DNA of 64,000 nucleotides from Gemmatimonadota bacterium (GTDB taxonomy: Bacteria > Gemmatimonadota > Gemmatimonadetes > Gemmatimonadales > GWC2-71-9): positions 62,001 to 126,000 of the forward strand of contig QHUB01000008.1 of NCBI GenBank assembly GCA_003221035.1. Reading direction: 5' to 3'. This document shows, piece after piece, positions 24,727 through 39,349 of the stretch (its first letter is position 1; each line of letters begins with the position of its first letter). The notes under the pieces were generated by a model. The model was not told the DNA's origin, did not search any database, and was given only the letters and a program-made list of their open reading frames with translations. A program made the position numbers and the translations under genes.

Positions 24727-27120
24727 CTAGCGGGGCCGTTGGGCCGGAGCAAGCTCACCCATCAACTGCCGCCACAGGCTCCCGAACAGCTCGAGATTCC
24801 CAGCCGCGAGCGCGGAGTCGGCGCGCATCGCCAGCCGTCGCGCGCGCTCCCAGCGCGCGGTCAGCGTCGTATCGGTGATGATCTGCTCACCGCCAAGGAG
24901 CGCCGTACGGGCGGTCAACGCATGGCCGGCGCGGCCGCCGTACGTCACGTACACCTCGGTGAGGTGGGGCGCCGGAGCAGGACGCGCGGACACAGGATCG
25001 AGAAACTGTCCCTGCACGGTGATCAGGGTATTGCCGGTGGGCCAGACGCGAAGCTGGCCGGGTCGCAGCAATGAGGAGCCGACGAGCTCGCCGGGAAGCT
25101 TTTCCGGATTCGTGGGCGACGGCCGCCAGAGATGCAGCTCCAGCCCGCGCGCGGTGACGGCACCCGCAAGGAGCGCCGCAAATCGCTTGGGCGTGAGCAG
25201 TCCGGATTCCAATGCGATGGCGGTCCACACCGTTCCGCTCGCTGCGCCTGACGCGATGCCGAGCTGGTACGGCTCGCGCGGCCTCGCGCTCCAGGCAGTT
25301 TGCGCAACCGAGTCGGTGCTCGCGCGCACCAGCTGGTCCACCGCGAGATCGAACGTCTCGATCGGATAGGCCAGCTGCGCGCGCAAATCCGCGGGCAGTC
25401 GCTCGGCGGGCTCGATGAGCGGTGTGAACGCCCGAGCCCATGCCGCGGTGAGCGAGTCGTAACCGGGGGCGAGCCAGAGGTGCGTCTCTCCCGTTTCGAC
25501 GCTGACCGCGCCGATCAGTCCGGGGCGAAGAAAGCGCACGTCGTCGCCGCGCCACGGCAGCGACCGCACGAGCGGAAATGCCTCGTGTGCCACGTAGCCC
25601 CAGCTCACCCACCACAGCGGGTCCCCGCCGGTACGCAACACCGGTGTCGGAGTGCCAAAGCGCGCGAACGGCGCGAGGCGCTCCAGTCGATCGCTGACGT
25701 CACGACGCCACAGCAGCACGCGGTGAGCTCCATTGGAGTCTCCGCGTGTCAGGCCCCACTCCTGGATCGTCCATGCGATGGCGAAGCGGCGCAGCGCGCC
25801 AGTGAGCGGAATCCCGCGGCCTTTCCCGGGGAACACGCGGCCACTTGATCGCGCGCTGTCACCGGGCATGACGATTGGGCCGGTTTGCCCAGGCCCGAAC
25901 AGCAACCGGATGGTGCCGGTCGGCAGCGTGGTCAGGACGAGGCCGCTATCCGTCTCCGATGCGACGCGGAGCGTCGCCGGCGCGCGAGTCGGTGCGACGA
26001 GCCACATCGCGCCCTGGTCGTCGGGCCGTGGCGCGCGCAACGCGATCGCCGTGGCGTTGGTGTCCACGGCACGCGCGATGTGCGCCGGATCCCACAGCGG
26101 GATCGTGCGCACGGCGGCCTCTCCGGAGGCGAATGCCGGCGGCGGCGTCGAATCGAGCAGATCGAGTCCGAATGCGACGCGCTCGAGCGCGGCGCGGCGC
26201 TGCCGGAGCTCGGGACTCTCACCGGGCCCCGACGCCTTGACGACGCCGGGAATGATGAAGTAGCCGGCCGCCAGGGAGATCAGTAACGCCGCCCAGCCGG
26301 CGAGGATCATGGTCGGCCGGTCGCGCCACGCCCACACGAGCGAGATGACGGTCGTCACGATCGCCATGGCGGCGACGACCGCGGCGCCTGGAATGCGTAC
26401 CGACAGGGCAGCCGGATCCATGGGGCCGTGAAGTCCGCCGACGATCTCCGCGGGGTCGAGGACCGCTCCCCACGCGATCGCGAGTGCGAGCACGGCCAGG
26501 AGCACGCCGATGTGGGCGCGCGCGTAGGCGCTGGCGCGGATCCGGCCGCGGCGAATTCGCAGCGACCCGATCACGCCATAGAGCAGCGCGACGATGCCGA
26601 GGGCGCCCAGCACCAGAATGAACGTGCGGTCTTGGATCACCGACAGCCACGGCAGCACGCTGACGTAGTAGCCCGCGTCGAGCCCGAGTTTGGTGGAGTC
26701 GGTCACGCCAAAGTGCGGTGGCGACGCGGCGAGCACGGCATGCCGCCACCAGTCGCTCGTACCAAGCGAGAGCAAGGTCCCGAACACGACGCCGAGCAGC
26801 GCGGTCGCGGTGAGCAGCGTACGGCGCGGTACCGCCTCGACGATCTCGAGGTCGCCGAGCCGGCGCGGCATCTGGACCGAGCCGATGGCACGGTAGACGA
26901 TCAGCAGGTTGCCGGTGATCCAGATGATGGCCACCGCGAGCACGACGGCCTGGAGCAGACGGGAGAGCTCGCGAACGGCGATGACGGCCTCGCCGCCGGC
27001 GAAGGTGCGGTCCCACGCGCGCTCGGCGGTTTCGACGGCCAGCCAGCGGCCGCCGACCAATGCCGCCACCAGGAGCCCGGCGCCGATCAGGTACAGCGTG
27101 CGCCGGTTGGCTCGCGTCAC
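24727..27120 (-). CDS. UPF0182 (COG1615) family integral membrane protein
   Basis: 797 residues from a GTG that overlaps the phosphomannomutase stop (GTGA). Seven or so membrane helices fill the first 310 residues; a large extracytoplasmic part follows, ending in a Leu/Ala-rich helix near the C-terminus. Blocks such as LGLDAGYYVSVLPWLSVIQD, HGPMDP-type loops and AYPIETFDLAVDQL fit the UPF0182 family, which has no established function. It is shorter than the 900-1000 residues common in the family. It lies between manB and arcC with small gaps (11 nt to arcC), so it is co-transcribed. Confidence 0.85.
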   Translation of the reverse strand: MTRANRRTLYLIGAGLLVAALVGGRWLAVETAERAWDRTFAGGEAVIAVRELSRLLQAVVLAVAIIWITGNLLIVYRAIGSVQMPRRLGDLEIVEAVPRRTLLTATALLGVVFGTLLSLGTSDWWRHAVLAASPPHFGVTDSTKLGLDAGYYVSVLPWLSVIQDRTFILVLGALGIVALLYGVIGSLRIRRGRIRASAYARAHIGVLLAVLALAIAWGAVLDPAEIVGGLHGPMDPAALSVRIPGAAVVAAMAIVTTVISLVWAWRDRPTMILAGWAALLISLAAGYFIIPGVVKASGPGESPELRQRRAALERVAFGLDLLDSTPPPAFASGEAAVRTIPLWDPAHIARAVDTNATAIALRAPRPDDQGAMWLVAPTRAPATLRVASETDSGLVLTTLPTGTIRLLFGPGQTGPIVMPGDSARSSGRVFPGKGRGIPLTGALRRFAIAWTIQEWGLTRGDSNGAHRVLLWRRDVSDRLERLAPFARFGTPTPVLRTGGDPLWWVSWGYVAHEAFPLVRSLPWRGDDVRFLRPGLIGAVSVETGETHLWLAPGYDSLTAAWARAFTPLIEPAERLPADLRAQLAYPIETFDLAVDQLVRASTDSVAQTAWSARPREPYQLGIASGAASGTVWTAIALESGLLTPKRFAALLAGAVTARGLELHLWRPSPTNPEKLPGELVGSSLLRPGQLRVWPTGNTLITVQGQFLDPVSARPAPAPHLTEVYVTYGGRAGHALTARTALLGGEQIITDTTLTARWERARRLAMRADSALAAGNLELFGSLWRQLMGELAPAQRPR

Positions 27121-28493
27121 ACCGTCACGCCGCGCGCCGCCAGCCAGCCCTCGACCTCGGCGCGGTAGGCGTCGCGCGCTTTCGGACTGGTCGCTTCGAA
27201 CCGCATCACCAGCACGGGCTGCGTGTTCGAGGCGCGCAACAGTCCCCATCCTTCCGGGAACGTGATGCGCACGCCATCGAGCGTCGAAACGGGATACTTC
27301 GTGGTGAACTCGTCCGCAGCCTGCTGCACGACGTCGAACTTCTGCTCGTCGGGACAGTCGACGCGGATTTCCGGCGTGGCGTAGGTCTTGGGGAGATCGG
27401 CTAAGAGCTTCGAGAGCGGTCCGCCTTCGCGCGCCTGATAGGCGATCAGCCGGGCCGCGGCAAAGAGCGCGTCATCAAAGCCGTACCAGTCACCGCCGAA
27501 GAACATGTGGCCGCTCATCTCACCGGCGAGCGGCGCGCCGATCTCTTTCATCTTCATCTTGATGAACGAGTGCCCCGTCTTCCACATGACCGGTTCCAGG
27601 CCGACTTTCTTCAACATCTGCGGCAGAATCTCGGAACACTTCACATCGAAGATGACGGACTTGCCCTTGCCCATGCGGCGGACGAGGTCGCGTCCGAACA
27701 GGACCAGCAGCTGGTCGCCGAGCACCGGCTCGCCCTTCTCGTCTACGGCGCCGATGCGATCGCCATCTCCATCGAACGCGATGCCCAGCTCCGCGCCCTC
27801 TTTTTTCACGGCGGCTTGCAGATCGAGCAGGTTCTCGAGCACCGTCGGATCGGGGTGATGGTGCGGGAACGTGCCGTCGGACTCCGCGAACAACGCCACC
27901 ACGTCCGCGCCGAGCTCGCGCAGCGTTTCGACCGCCACGAGGCTCGTGACCCCGTTCCCGCAATCGACGACAACCTTGAAGCGCCGCGCCAGCGGCGCGT
28001 TGCGTTGCACGATGGCCTTCCGGTACGCGGTCAGCAGGTCGCGGTGCGCGCCGGTGCTGCCACCGGCCTTGGCGGCCAGCTTGTCCTCATGGATAAGGCG
28101 ATAGAGGATCTGGATGTCGTCACCGAACACCGCGTCATGCGCGAGTACCATCTTGAAGCCGTTGAATTCGGGCGGGTTGTGCGAGCCGGTGACCTGGATG
28201 CCGCCGTCCACCGGCAGCGTCTTGGTCGCAAAGTAGAGCGCGGGCGTGGGCAGCTCACCGACGTCGAGCGCGGCGCCACCGGCCGCGACGATTCCCTCGG
28301 CGATGCCGTTCGCGAGGCGGCTTCCCGAGGGCCGGTTATCGCGTCCGACGGCCACGCGTGGCTGCTTGCCGAGCCGCTGCCAGGCCAACGTCGTATACGC
28401 CTGCCCCACGGCGCGCGCCGTGGCGGGCGTGAGCTCTTTGTCGACGAGACCGCGAATGTCGTACTGGCGAAAGATTGTGGCGGGCAGCTTCAC
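27117..28493 (-). CDS. Phosphomannomutase/phosphoglucomutase
   Basis: 458 residues from a GTG at 28493. A four-domain alpha-D-phosphohexomutase: catalytic S104 in VTGSHNPPEF, the metal loop DGDGDRIGAVD, the sugar-specificity loop GEMSGHMFF, and the phosphate loop RASNTQPVLVMRFEA. The GEMSGH form suits the dual PMM/PGM (AlgC/ManB) class. It provides mannose-1-phosphate or glucose-1-phosphate for envelope glycans. It is 15 nt after nuoN, thus probably at the tail of the nuo transcript. Confidence 0.92.
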   Translation of the reverse strand: MKLPATIFRQYDIRGLVDKELTPATARAVGQAYTTLAWQRLGKQPRVAVGRDNRPSGSRLANGIAEGIVAAGGAALDVGELPTPALYFATKTLPVDGGIQVTGSHNPPEFNGFKMVLAHDAVFGDDIQILYRLIHEDKLAAKAGGSTGAHRDLLTAYRKAIVQRNAPLARRFKVVVDCGNGVTSLVAVETLRELGADVVALFAESDGTFPHHHPDPTVLENLLDLQAAVKKEGAELGIAFDGDGDRIGAVDEKGEPVLGDQLLVLFGRDLVRRMGKGKSVIFDVKCSEILPQMLKKVGLEPVMWKTGHSFIKMKMKEIGAPLAGEMSGHMFFGGDWYGFDDALFAAARLIAYQAREGGPLSKLLADLPKTYATPEIRVDCPDEQKFDVVQQAADEFTTKYPVSTLDGVRITFPEGWGLLRASNTQPVLVMRFEATSPKARDAYRAEVEGWLAARGVTV

Positions 28494-28508
28494 GGTAAGA
28501 CTCTGCGT

Positions 28509-30016
28509 TCAGGGTGGGGATACGGCGGTGCTGGTCGACGACGGTTGCACGCTGCCGCCGGCAGACCTGGCCAGGTCGAACAGCCGGTTCGGCCACACGC
28601 CGAACAGCAACAGGCCGAGCACGACGGCCGCGACGGCGGTGCGTCCCCACCGGTCGAGCCGCACGTCCAGGTGCGCCGTTTCGTCCGGCTCGGGCTTCAT
28701 GTACATCGCCATGATGACGGGAAGATAGTACCCCGCCGATACGACGCTGGTCAGCACCAGGATCGCGGCGAGGACGTTCTGGCCGGCACTGAGGGCGGCG
28801 ATCAGGATGTACCATTTGCCGATGAATCCGGCGGTGCCCGGAAACCCGAGCAACGACAACATGCAGACGGCTAATCCAAACGAGAGCCAGGGATGACGCG
28901 TGGCGAGTCCCGACAGGTCGTCGATCGTGACGTCGCTCTCGCCCGCCCTGCCCTTGGCTTGCAGAATCGCGAAGGCGCCGACGGTCATCAATGTGTAGGC
29001 GATCGCGTAGACGAGGAATGCGCTCGTTGCGGGAGATCCGCCGGCGCTGACGGCGACGAGGAGATAGCCGGCATGCGCGACCGAGGAATACGCCAGCATC
29101 CGTTTGACCGATCGCTGGCTCAGCGCAAACACGTTGCCGCCGATCATCGTGACGACCGCGAGCCACCACACGATGTCGTGCCACGTGGTCAGCGTCCCGA
29201 ACGCCTGATTCAGCACGCGAAACAGCGCAGCGAAGGCGGCGGCCTTCACTCCGGTCGCCATGAAACCCGTGACCGGGGTGGGCGCGCCGTCATAGACATC
29301 GGGCGCCCACATGTGAAATGGCACCGCGGCGATCTTGAAGCCGAATCCGACGATGAGCAGCGCAAGTCCCGCGAGCAGCATGACGCTGGAGCGGCTCGCC
29401 TCCAGGGCGCCGACCTGCGTGCCGATGAGGCCGAGGTTTGTCGTGCCGGTCGCGCCGTACACGAGGGCGATGCCGTACAGGAGGAATCCGGAGGCGAAGG
29501 CGCCGAGCAGGAAGTATTTCAGTGCGGCTTCGGCGGAGCGGGCGCGGCGCCGGTCGAATCCGGTGAGCACGTACACGGCCACGGACATCAGCTCGAGGCC
29601 GAGGAAAATCACCATCAGATCGGCGCCGGCCGCCATGACCATCATGCCGAGCACGCCGAAGACGAGCAGCACGTAGTACTCGGGCGCGAGCAACCGCTCG
29701 CGCTCGAGATAGCCGAAGGAGACCAGGACCGTGAGCGCGCCCGCGCCCAGGAAGATCCAGTCGGCGACCCAGCGGAAGTCGTCGGCCGCGACCATCGAAA
29801 CCGTGCCCTGCACGCTGGCGCGGTTCCACCACAGCCACCACGTGGCAATGGCCGTCGAGACCAGCGCGACGAACGTCAGCCAGCCGGTGAGGCGCAGGTC
29901 GCGCGTCGTCTGATGCCGCCAGGCGACGAACAAGAGCAACACGAGCGACCACCCCGTCAACACCAGCTCCGGGAGCAGCGTCAGCAGCAGGTCGTGAGAG
30001 ACCGCGGGGTCCAGTC

Positions 30017-30020
<4 letters not shown>
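28509..30020 (-). CDS. nuoN: NADH-quinone oxidoreductase subunit N
   Basis: 503 residues, about 14 membrane helices. Antiporter-like core of complex I: the key Lys lies in ALKYFLLGAFASGFLLYG, and SVKRMLAYSSVAHAGYLL is the conserved broken-helix region. It is one of three proton-pumping subunits with NuoL and NuoM. It overlaps nuoM by 4 bp and ends the nuoA-N order. The closing residues are a Ser/Thr-rich tail (SVQPSSTSTAVSPP). Confidence 0.96.
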
Positions 30021-33497
<3,477 letters not shown>

Positions 33498-33501
<4 letters not shown>

Positions 33502-33797
33502 CCGTCCTTGAGGAGATTCATGTTCTGGAGGCTGACGGACTGCTTGTGACGATAGACGGCCAGAATGATCGACAGGCCGACGGCCGCTTCAGCGGCCGCG
33601 ACCGCCATGACGAAGAGCACGAAGACCTGACCCCCGACACCGATCACCTGGGCCAGGGCGACGAAGGTGAGGTTCACCGCATTCAGCATGAGCTCGACGC
33701 ACATGAAGATCACGATCGCGTTGCGCCGGAACAGCACGCCCGCGACCCCCAGCGTGAACAGGACGGCGGAAATCGCGAGGGCGGGACTGAGGAGCAT
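33498..33797 (-). CDS. nuoK: NADH-quinone oxidoreductase subunit K
   Basis: 99 residues from [14 protein letters not shown]; a 20-codon upstream extension overlaps nuoJ and is rejected. Three membrane helices with the conserved membrane Glu residues in [12 protein letters not shown] and AAAEAAVGL. Part of the proton-transfer route between the quinone site and the antiporter subunits. One base separates it from the nuoJ stop. Confidence 0.96.
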
Positions 33798-33798
33798 G

Positions 33799-34320
33799 CT
33801 AGAGTTTCCGCTTCGCGAGCACGACCGCGCCGACGATCGCCGCGAGCAGCAGGACACTCGCGATCTCGAATGGGATCAGGTAGGCGTCGAACAATGGATT
33901 GGCGACCGAGCCCACGATGCCGCGCTGCTGCTGCAGGGCGGCCACCGAACCGGCGGGCAGCTGGATCGCGGTGGGCAGGGTAGCGCTGCCGAGGGGCTTC
34001 AACAGGAACAGCATGGCGGCGCCGAGCAGCACGGCGACGCCCAGGCCGAGCGGTCCCTTGATGTCGCTGGGTCCGGGACGGCCCAGGTTGAGCAGCATGA
34101 TCACGAATAAGAACAGCACCATGATCGCGCCCGCGTAGACCAGGACCTGCAGCACCGCGATGAACTGCGCGTCGAGCAGCACGAACAGCGCGGCGATCGA
34201 AAACAGCGTGACGACGAGCCACAGCGCGCTGGCGATGGGACTCCTGCGCGTAATGCAGAGCAGGGCGCTCACCATCGCGATGACGCCAAAAAACCAAAAG
34301 AAGCCTTTGGGATCGAACAC
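33799..34320 (-). CDS. nuoJ: NADH-quinone oxidoreductase subunit J
   Basis: 173 residues and five membrane helices. Conserved stretches are the [14 protein letters not shown] start and the pi-bulge helix [19 protein letters not shown]. The loop between helices 4 and 5 is longer and Gln-rich. Lies 8 nt after nuoI. Role: structural and coupling helix of complex I. Confidence 0.95.
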   Translation of the reverse strand: MFDPKGFFWFFGVIAMVSALLCITRRSPIASALWLVVTLFSIAALFVLLDAQFIAVLQVLVYAGAIMVLFLFVIMLLNLGRPGPSDIKGPLGLGVAVLLGAAMLFLLKPLGSATLPTAIQLPAGSVAALQQQRGIVGSVANPLFDAYLIPFEIASVLLLAAIVGAVVLAKRKL

Positions 34321-34328
34321 CTAAGGGG

Positions 34329-34835
34329 TTATTCGCCTTTCGGGTCCGACGGGTCCCACAGCGTCGATACCGGATGGGTCTGCGCCGTCAGCCGTTCCAA
34401 GTCGTAGACAAAGCGGTCGCGCGAGTACTCCGAGTTCTCGTAGTGCACGCCGACGTGGATCGCTTCTTCGGGACACACTTCCTGGCAATAGCCGCAGAAG
34501 ATGCAGCGAAACTCGTCGATCTCGTAGATCAGCGGATAACGATTGCCCTGCTCGTCTTCGCCAGGCACGAGCTTGATGCAGTTCGCGGGGCAGATCTGGG
34601 GGCAGAGTCCGCACGCCACGCACTTGGCCCTGCCCTGTTCGTCGGTGAGCATGCGATGCGTGCCGCGCCAGCGCGATGACAGCGTCCAGTCCTTGGAGGA
34701 TTTCTCCTCCGGATACTGCATCGTGACTTTGGGGCGCAGCAGATGGCTGAACGTGAGCGCCATACCCTTGAGTGTCGCGCGCAGATACGACGTCTGCTCG
34801 GTCGGCCGCTTCATGACCTTCACGCCGATGGCCAT
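34329..34835 (-). CDS. nuoI: NADH-quinone oxidoreductase subunit I
   Basis: 168 residues. Two 4Fe-4S ferredoxin motifs carry clusters N6a and N6b: CVACGLCPQICPANC and CIFCGYCQEVCPEEAI. The N-terminal amphipathic part (residues 1-45) binds the membrane arm. Starts immediately after the nuoH stop with no spacer. Confidence 0.97.
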   Translation of the reverse strand: MAIGVKVMKRPTEQTSYLRATLKGMALTFSHLLRPKVTMQYPEEKSSKDWTLSSRWRGTHRMLTDEQGRAKCVACGLCPQICPANCIKLVPGEDEQGNRYPLIYEIDEFRCIFCGYCQEVCPEEAIHVGVHYENSEYSRDRFVYDLERLTAQTHPVSTLWDPSDPKGE

Positions 34836-35992
<1,157 letters not shown>

Positions 35993-35996
<4 letters not shown>

Positions 35997-37438
35997 CGCG
36001 GCGCCCCGGCGAGGCCCATGGCGCTGATCAACTCGCCGAGAATCCAGGCAGCGGGCTGGGCCATGCCGGGGGCGGGCTTGGCCTGGTCATAGCGCTGGTC
36101 GCGACCGTCGCGGTTCGTAAACGTGCCTTCTTCTTCGGCGACATTCGTAATCGGTAGGATCACGTCGGCGCGTCTGCACGCGGCATTGTCGCCGAGGACC
36201 GTGCCGAGATAAATCAGCGCGCCGTTCGTTTCGACCGCGCAGTCGGCATCGTCGAGGACCAGCACGACCGCGGCGGTCGTTGCCGCGGCCAGCGCCTGCG
36301 TGTATTCGCGCGTGTACCCGAGGTTCTCGGCGCCCTTCGCATTGGGCGCGCGCTCGGCGCGCAATGCGAGGTTCGGGACGCCGGCGAGCGGCGCCTCTTC
36401 TCCCATCACGATTTGGAACGCGCCGGTCCAGCTGAATCCGGACAGGAGCCGCTTGACGAGCGCGAGTGCTTCCGACGACGCGCCCGCGGAGACGAGCGCC
36501 ACGGCCTTGCCGGACGCCCCGCGCAGGATCGCCTGAACGCGCGCCAGCGCTTCGTCCCAGTCGGTCGCCTTGAGCTCGCCGTCGCGGCGTACGAGCGGTG
36601 CCTCGATGCGGTCGCCGCGGTTCATCCACTTGTAATGCATCCGCCCGTGATCGCAGATGAAGTACCGATTCACCTCGAGATTCGGCCGCGGGCGCACGCG
36701 CACGACGACTTCGTCGCGCGTGTCGAGCGTGATGTTGCAGCCTTGCGAGCAGCCGGTGCAGATCGATGCCGTCTTGTCGAGCTCCCAGGCCCGCGCCTTG
36801 TGCAGGAAATCCTTTGAGAGCAGCGACCCGACGGGACAGAGATCGACGACGTTGCCGGCCCACGGGTGATCGAGCCGCGCCTCCGGATGAATGCCGATGA
36901 AGGCGCGGTCGCCGCGCTCCGACACGTTCAGCACCGGTTCCTTGGCGACGTCCTCCATGAAGCGGACGCAGCGCGTGCAGAGAATGCAGCGGTTGGGCAC
37001 GTACAGCACGTCGGGCCCGAAGTCCTCGACCGGGTTGAACCGCTTGGCGAACTCGCCGTAGCGCGTGCGGGCCCGGCCTTCCTGGAACACGAAGTCCTGC
37101 AGCTCGCACTCGCCGGCCTGATCGCAGATCGGGCAGTCGAGCGGATGATTGATGAGCAGGAACTCGAGCACGCCCTGGCGCGCGTCCTTCGCCGGCGCCG
37201 TCTGCGTTTTGACGACCATGCCCTCGGTGACGGTCGTCGCGCAGGCGATCGCGAGCTTCGGCGCCTTCTCGATCTCAACCAGACACATGCGGCACACGCC
37301 GGCGACCGGCAGCCCCGGGTGATAGCAGTAGTGCGGGACCAGCACGCCGGCCTGCTTCGCCGCCTCGATGACGAGCGTGCCGGGTGGAACGGAGACCGGC
37401 GCGCCGTCGATCGTCAGATTGATCATGCCGTCAGCCAT
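35993..37438 (-). CDS. nuoG: NADH-quinone oxidoreductase subunit G, short form
   Basis: 481 residues, well below the 700-900 usual. The N-terminus binds a 2Fe-2S cluster (CYHPGLPVAGVCRMC plus a later Cys). Next come the His/Cys N5 motif HPLDCPICDQAGEC and the N4 cysteines (CILCTRC, CPVG). An N7-like set CTGCSQGC...ICDHGR follows at about residues 228-265. The C-terminal molybdopterin-oxidoreductase-like domain is cut down to about 200 residues. It still carries electrons between NuoF/E and NuoI. A second start (MINLTIDG) is five codons in. Confidence 0.93.
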
Positions 37439-38718
37439 CAGCCCACCATCACCGGTTGACGCTTGCCCGCCAGATACGCCTCAAACTCGCCGCGGAATTT
37501 CTTGATGCCGCTCACGATCGGCGCCGCGCACGAGTCCGAGAGCACGCAGATCGTTTTGCCCGTCATGTTCTCCGAGAGATCGAGCAGCAGATCGAGGTCT
37601 TTGGTCTTGCCCTGCCCGGCCAGAATCCGCTCCATGATCTTCGTGGTCCACGCCGTGCCCTCGCGGCACTGCGTGCATTGCGCGCACGACTCGTGCGCGT
37701 AGAACTTCGCGAGCCGCATGATCTGATAGACCATGTCGGCCGAGTCGTCGAACACGATCACGCCGCCCGAGCCAAGCATCGAGCCGGTCGCGACGACGCC
37801 CTCGTAGTCGAGCAGCGTGGCCTCGGTCTCTTCGCGCGTGAGGATCGGCACGGATGAGCCGCCCGGGATGCAGGCCTTGAGCGTGCGCCCCTGCGGCGGG
37901 CCGCCGCATATGTCGTACAGCAGAGCCTTGAGCGGGAATCCCATCGTCAGCTCGTAATTGCCCGGCCGCTGTACGTGTCCGCACACCGAGAACAGCTTGG
38001 TCCCCGTGCTCTTGGGATTCGACAGGCAGAGACCCTTGTACCATGCCGCGCCGCGCTTGATGATGTGCGGGACAGCGGCGAGTGTCTCCACGTTGTTGAT
38101 CGTCGTCGGGAGGCCGAACAGCCCGGCCGCCGCCGGGAACGGCGGCTTGATGCGGGGATTGCCGCGTTTGCCTTCGATCGAGTTCATCAGCGCGGTTTCT
38201 TCGCCGCAGATGTAGGCGCCCGCGCCGCGGTGCAGATAGACCTTGATGCCGCCGAACACGCCCGCCGCGTTGGCTTCCTCGAGCGCGCGCGACATGATCG
38301 TCCACGGCTCGGTGAACTCGCCGCGGATATAGATGTAGGCGATTTCGGCGCGGATCGCGTGCGCCGCGATCGCCGTGCCCTCGAGCAGCGCGTGCGGCGT
38401 CCAGCGCATGATCTCGCGGTCCTTGAACGTGCCCGGCTCCGACTCGTCGGCGTTCACGCACAGGTAGTGCGTCTTCTTCTTCTCCTTGGGCATGAACGTC
38501 CATTTGAGACCGGTCGGGAAGCCCGCGCCGCCGCGCCCGCGCAGCCCCGACTCTTTCACAATGTCGGTGACCGCGTTGGGCTCCATCTTCAGCGCCTGCG
38601 CGAGCGCCTCGTAGCCGCCGCGCTTCACCCAGCCTTTGTAGGTGCGCGCCTCCGCGTCCCCGAAGTACTGGGAGAGGACGACGGTTTCTTTGGGATGCGA
38701 CTTATGAGGGAAGCCCAT
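37438..38718 (-). CDS. nuoF: NADH-quinone oxidoreductase subunit F
   Basis: 426 residues from the ATG at 38718; a TTG two codons earlier is possible. It holds the NADH and FMN site (GLRGRGGAGFPTGLKW, YLCVNADESEPGTFKD, GAGAYICGEETALMNS) and the 4Fe-4S N3 cluster (ESCAQCTQCREG with a later Cys). It is separated from nuoE by 127 bp that hold an inverted-repeat element, whereas most nuo junctions overlap. Confidence 0.97.
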   Translation of the reverse strand: MGFPHKSHPKETVVLSQYFGDAEARTYKGWVKRGGYEALAQALKMEPNAVTDIVKESGLRGRGGAGFPTGLKWTFMPKEKKKTHYLCVNADESEPGTFKDREIMRWTPHALLEGTAIAAHAIRAEIAYIYIRGEFTEPWTIMSRALEEANAAGVFGGIKVYLHRGAGAYICGEETALMNSIEGKRGNPRIKPPFPAAAGLFGLPTTINNVETLAAVPHIIKRGAAWYKGLCLSNPKSTGTKLFSVCGHVQRPGNYELTMGFPLKALLYDICGGPPQGRTLKACIPGGSSVPILTREETEATLLDYEGVVATGSMLGSGGVIVFDDSADMVYQIMRLAKFYAHESCAQCTQCREGTAWTTKIMERILAGQGKTKDLDLLLDLSENMTGKTICVLSDSCAAPIVSGIKKFRGEFEAYLAGKRQPVMVG

Positions 38719-38729
38719 TAGCAAACCCT

Positions 38730-38842
38730 AATGCGGAATTCGGAATGTGGAATGTGGAATTGATAGGAGTGCGTCAAAGCGCCGCGACCAGGCTCGACCC
38801 CGGCCCTGACATTCCGCACTTCGCATTCCGCATTCCGCATTT
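38730..38842. repeat. 113-bp inverted-repeat element between nuoE and nuoF
   Basis: Left arm 38730-38761 reads as tandem units of the type GGAATGTG/GCGGAATT. Right arm 38810-38842 holds the reverse units (ATTCCGCA repeated). Aligned over 32 bp the arms agree at 26 positions, and three of the six differences still allow G-U pairs in RNA. The 48-nt spacer shows nothing. The nuoE stop codon begins 4 bases beyond the right arm. It carries no reading frame and does not look like a terminator, since no T-run follows. Confidence 0.85.
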
Positions 38843-38845
38843 GCA

Positions 38846-39349
38846 TCAGCGGTATTTCCGGACCAGTTCCGCGACTCGCTCTGGAGTCACGGACTCAATG
38901 AAGTCGTCGTTTATCAGGATCGGCGTCGCGAAACCGCACGCGCCCAGACACTCGACCTCCACAATCGTCCACTTGCCGTCCGGACTGGTGGCGCCGGCAT
39001 CTCCGGCGCCCGTGTGCGAGAGCAACGCCTTCAGCACATCCTCGGCGCCGCAGATGTTGCACGGCGACGTCGTGCACACCTGCACGAAGTTTTTCCCGAC
39101 CGGATGCTGATGGTACATCGTATAGAACGTCACGACGCCCTTCACGTACGCCGGCGTCAGGCCCAGCACTTCGGCGACCTCGGCCATAATGAGGTCGGAG
39201 ATCCAGCCGTGCTCGCGCTGCGCGATCCAGAGCGCCGGCAAGAGCGCGGCCTGCTTGTTCGGGTAGCGCTGCAACACCGTCTGCAGCTCGTCCATCACCT
39301 TGCCGACAAAGACCGGCTGGTACTCGGTCGTGTTATGGACGGTGCTCAC
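38846..39349 (-). CDS. nuoE: NADH-quinone oxidoreductase subunit E
   Basis: 167 residues from a GTG overlapping the nuoD stop (GTGA); the longer frame upstream is antisense-like within nuoD. A thioredoxin-like domain binds the 2Fe-2S N1a cluster with CTTSPC and CLGAC (C-x4-C and C-x3-C). The YPNKQAALLPALWIAQREHGW helix start is typical. Pairs with NuoF. Confidence 0.96.
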   Translation of the reverse strand: MSTVHNTTEYQPVFVGKVMDELQTVLQRYPNKQAALLPALWIAQREHGWISDLIMAEVAEVLGLTPAYVKGVVTFYTMYHQHPVGKNFVQVCTTSPCNICGAEDVLKALLSHTGAGDAGATSPDGKWTIVEVECLGACGFATPILINDDFIESVTPERVAELVRKYR

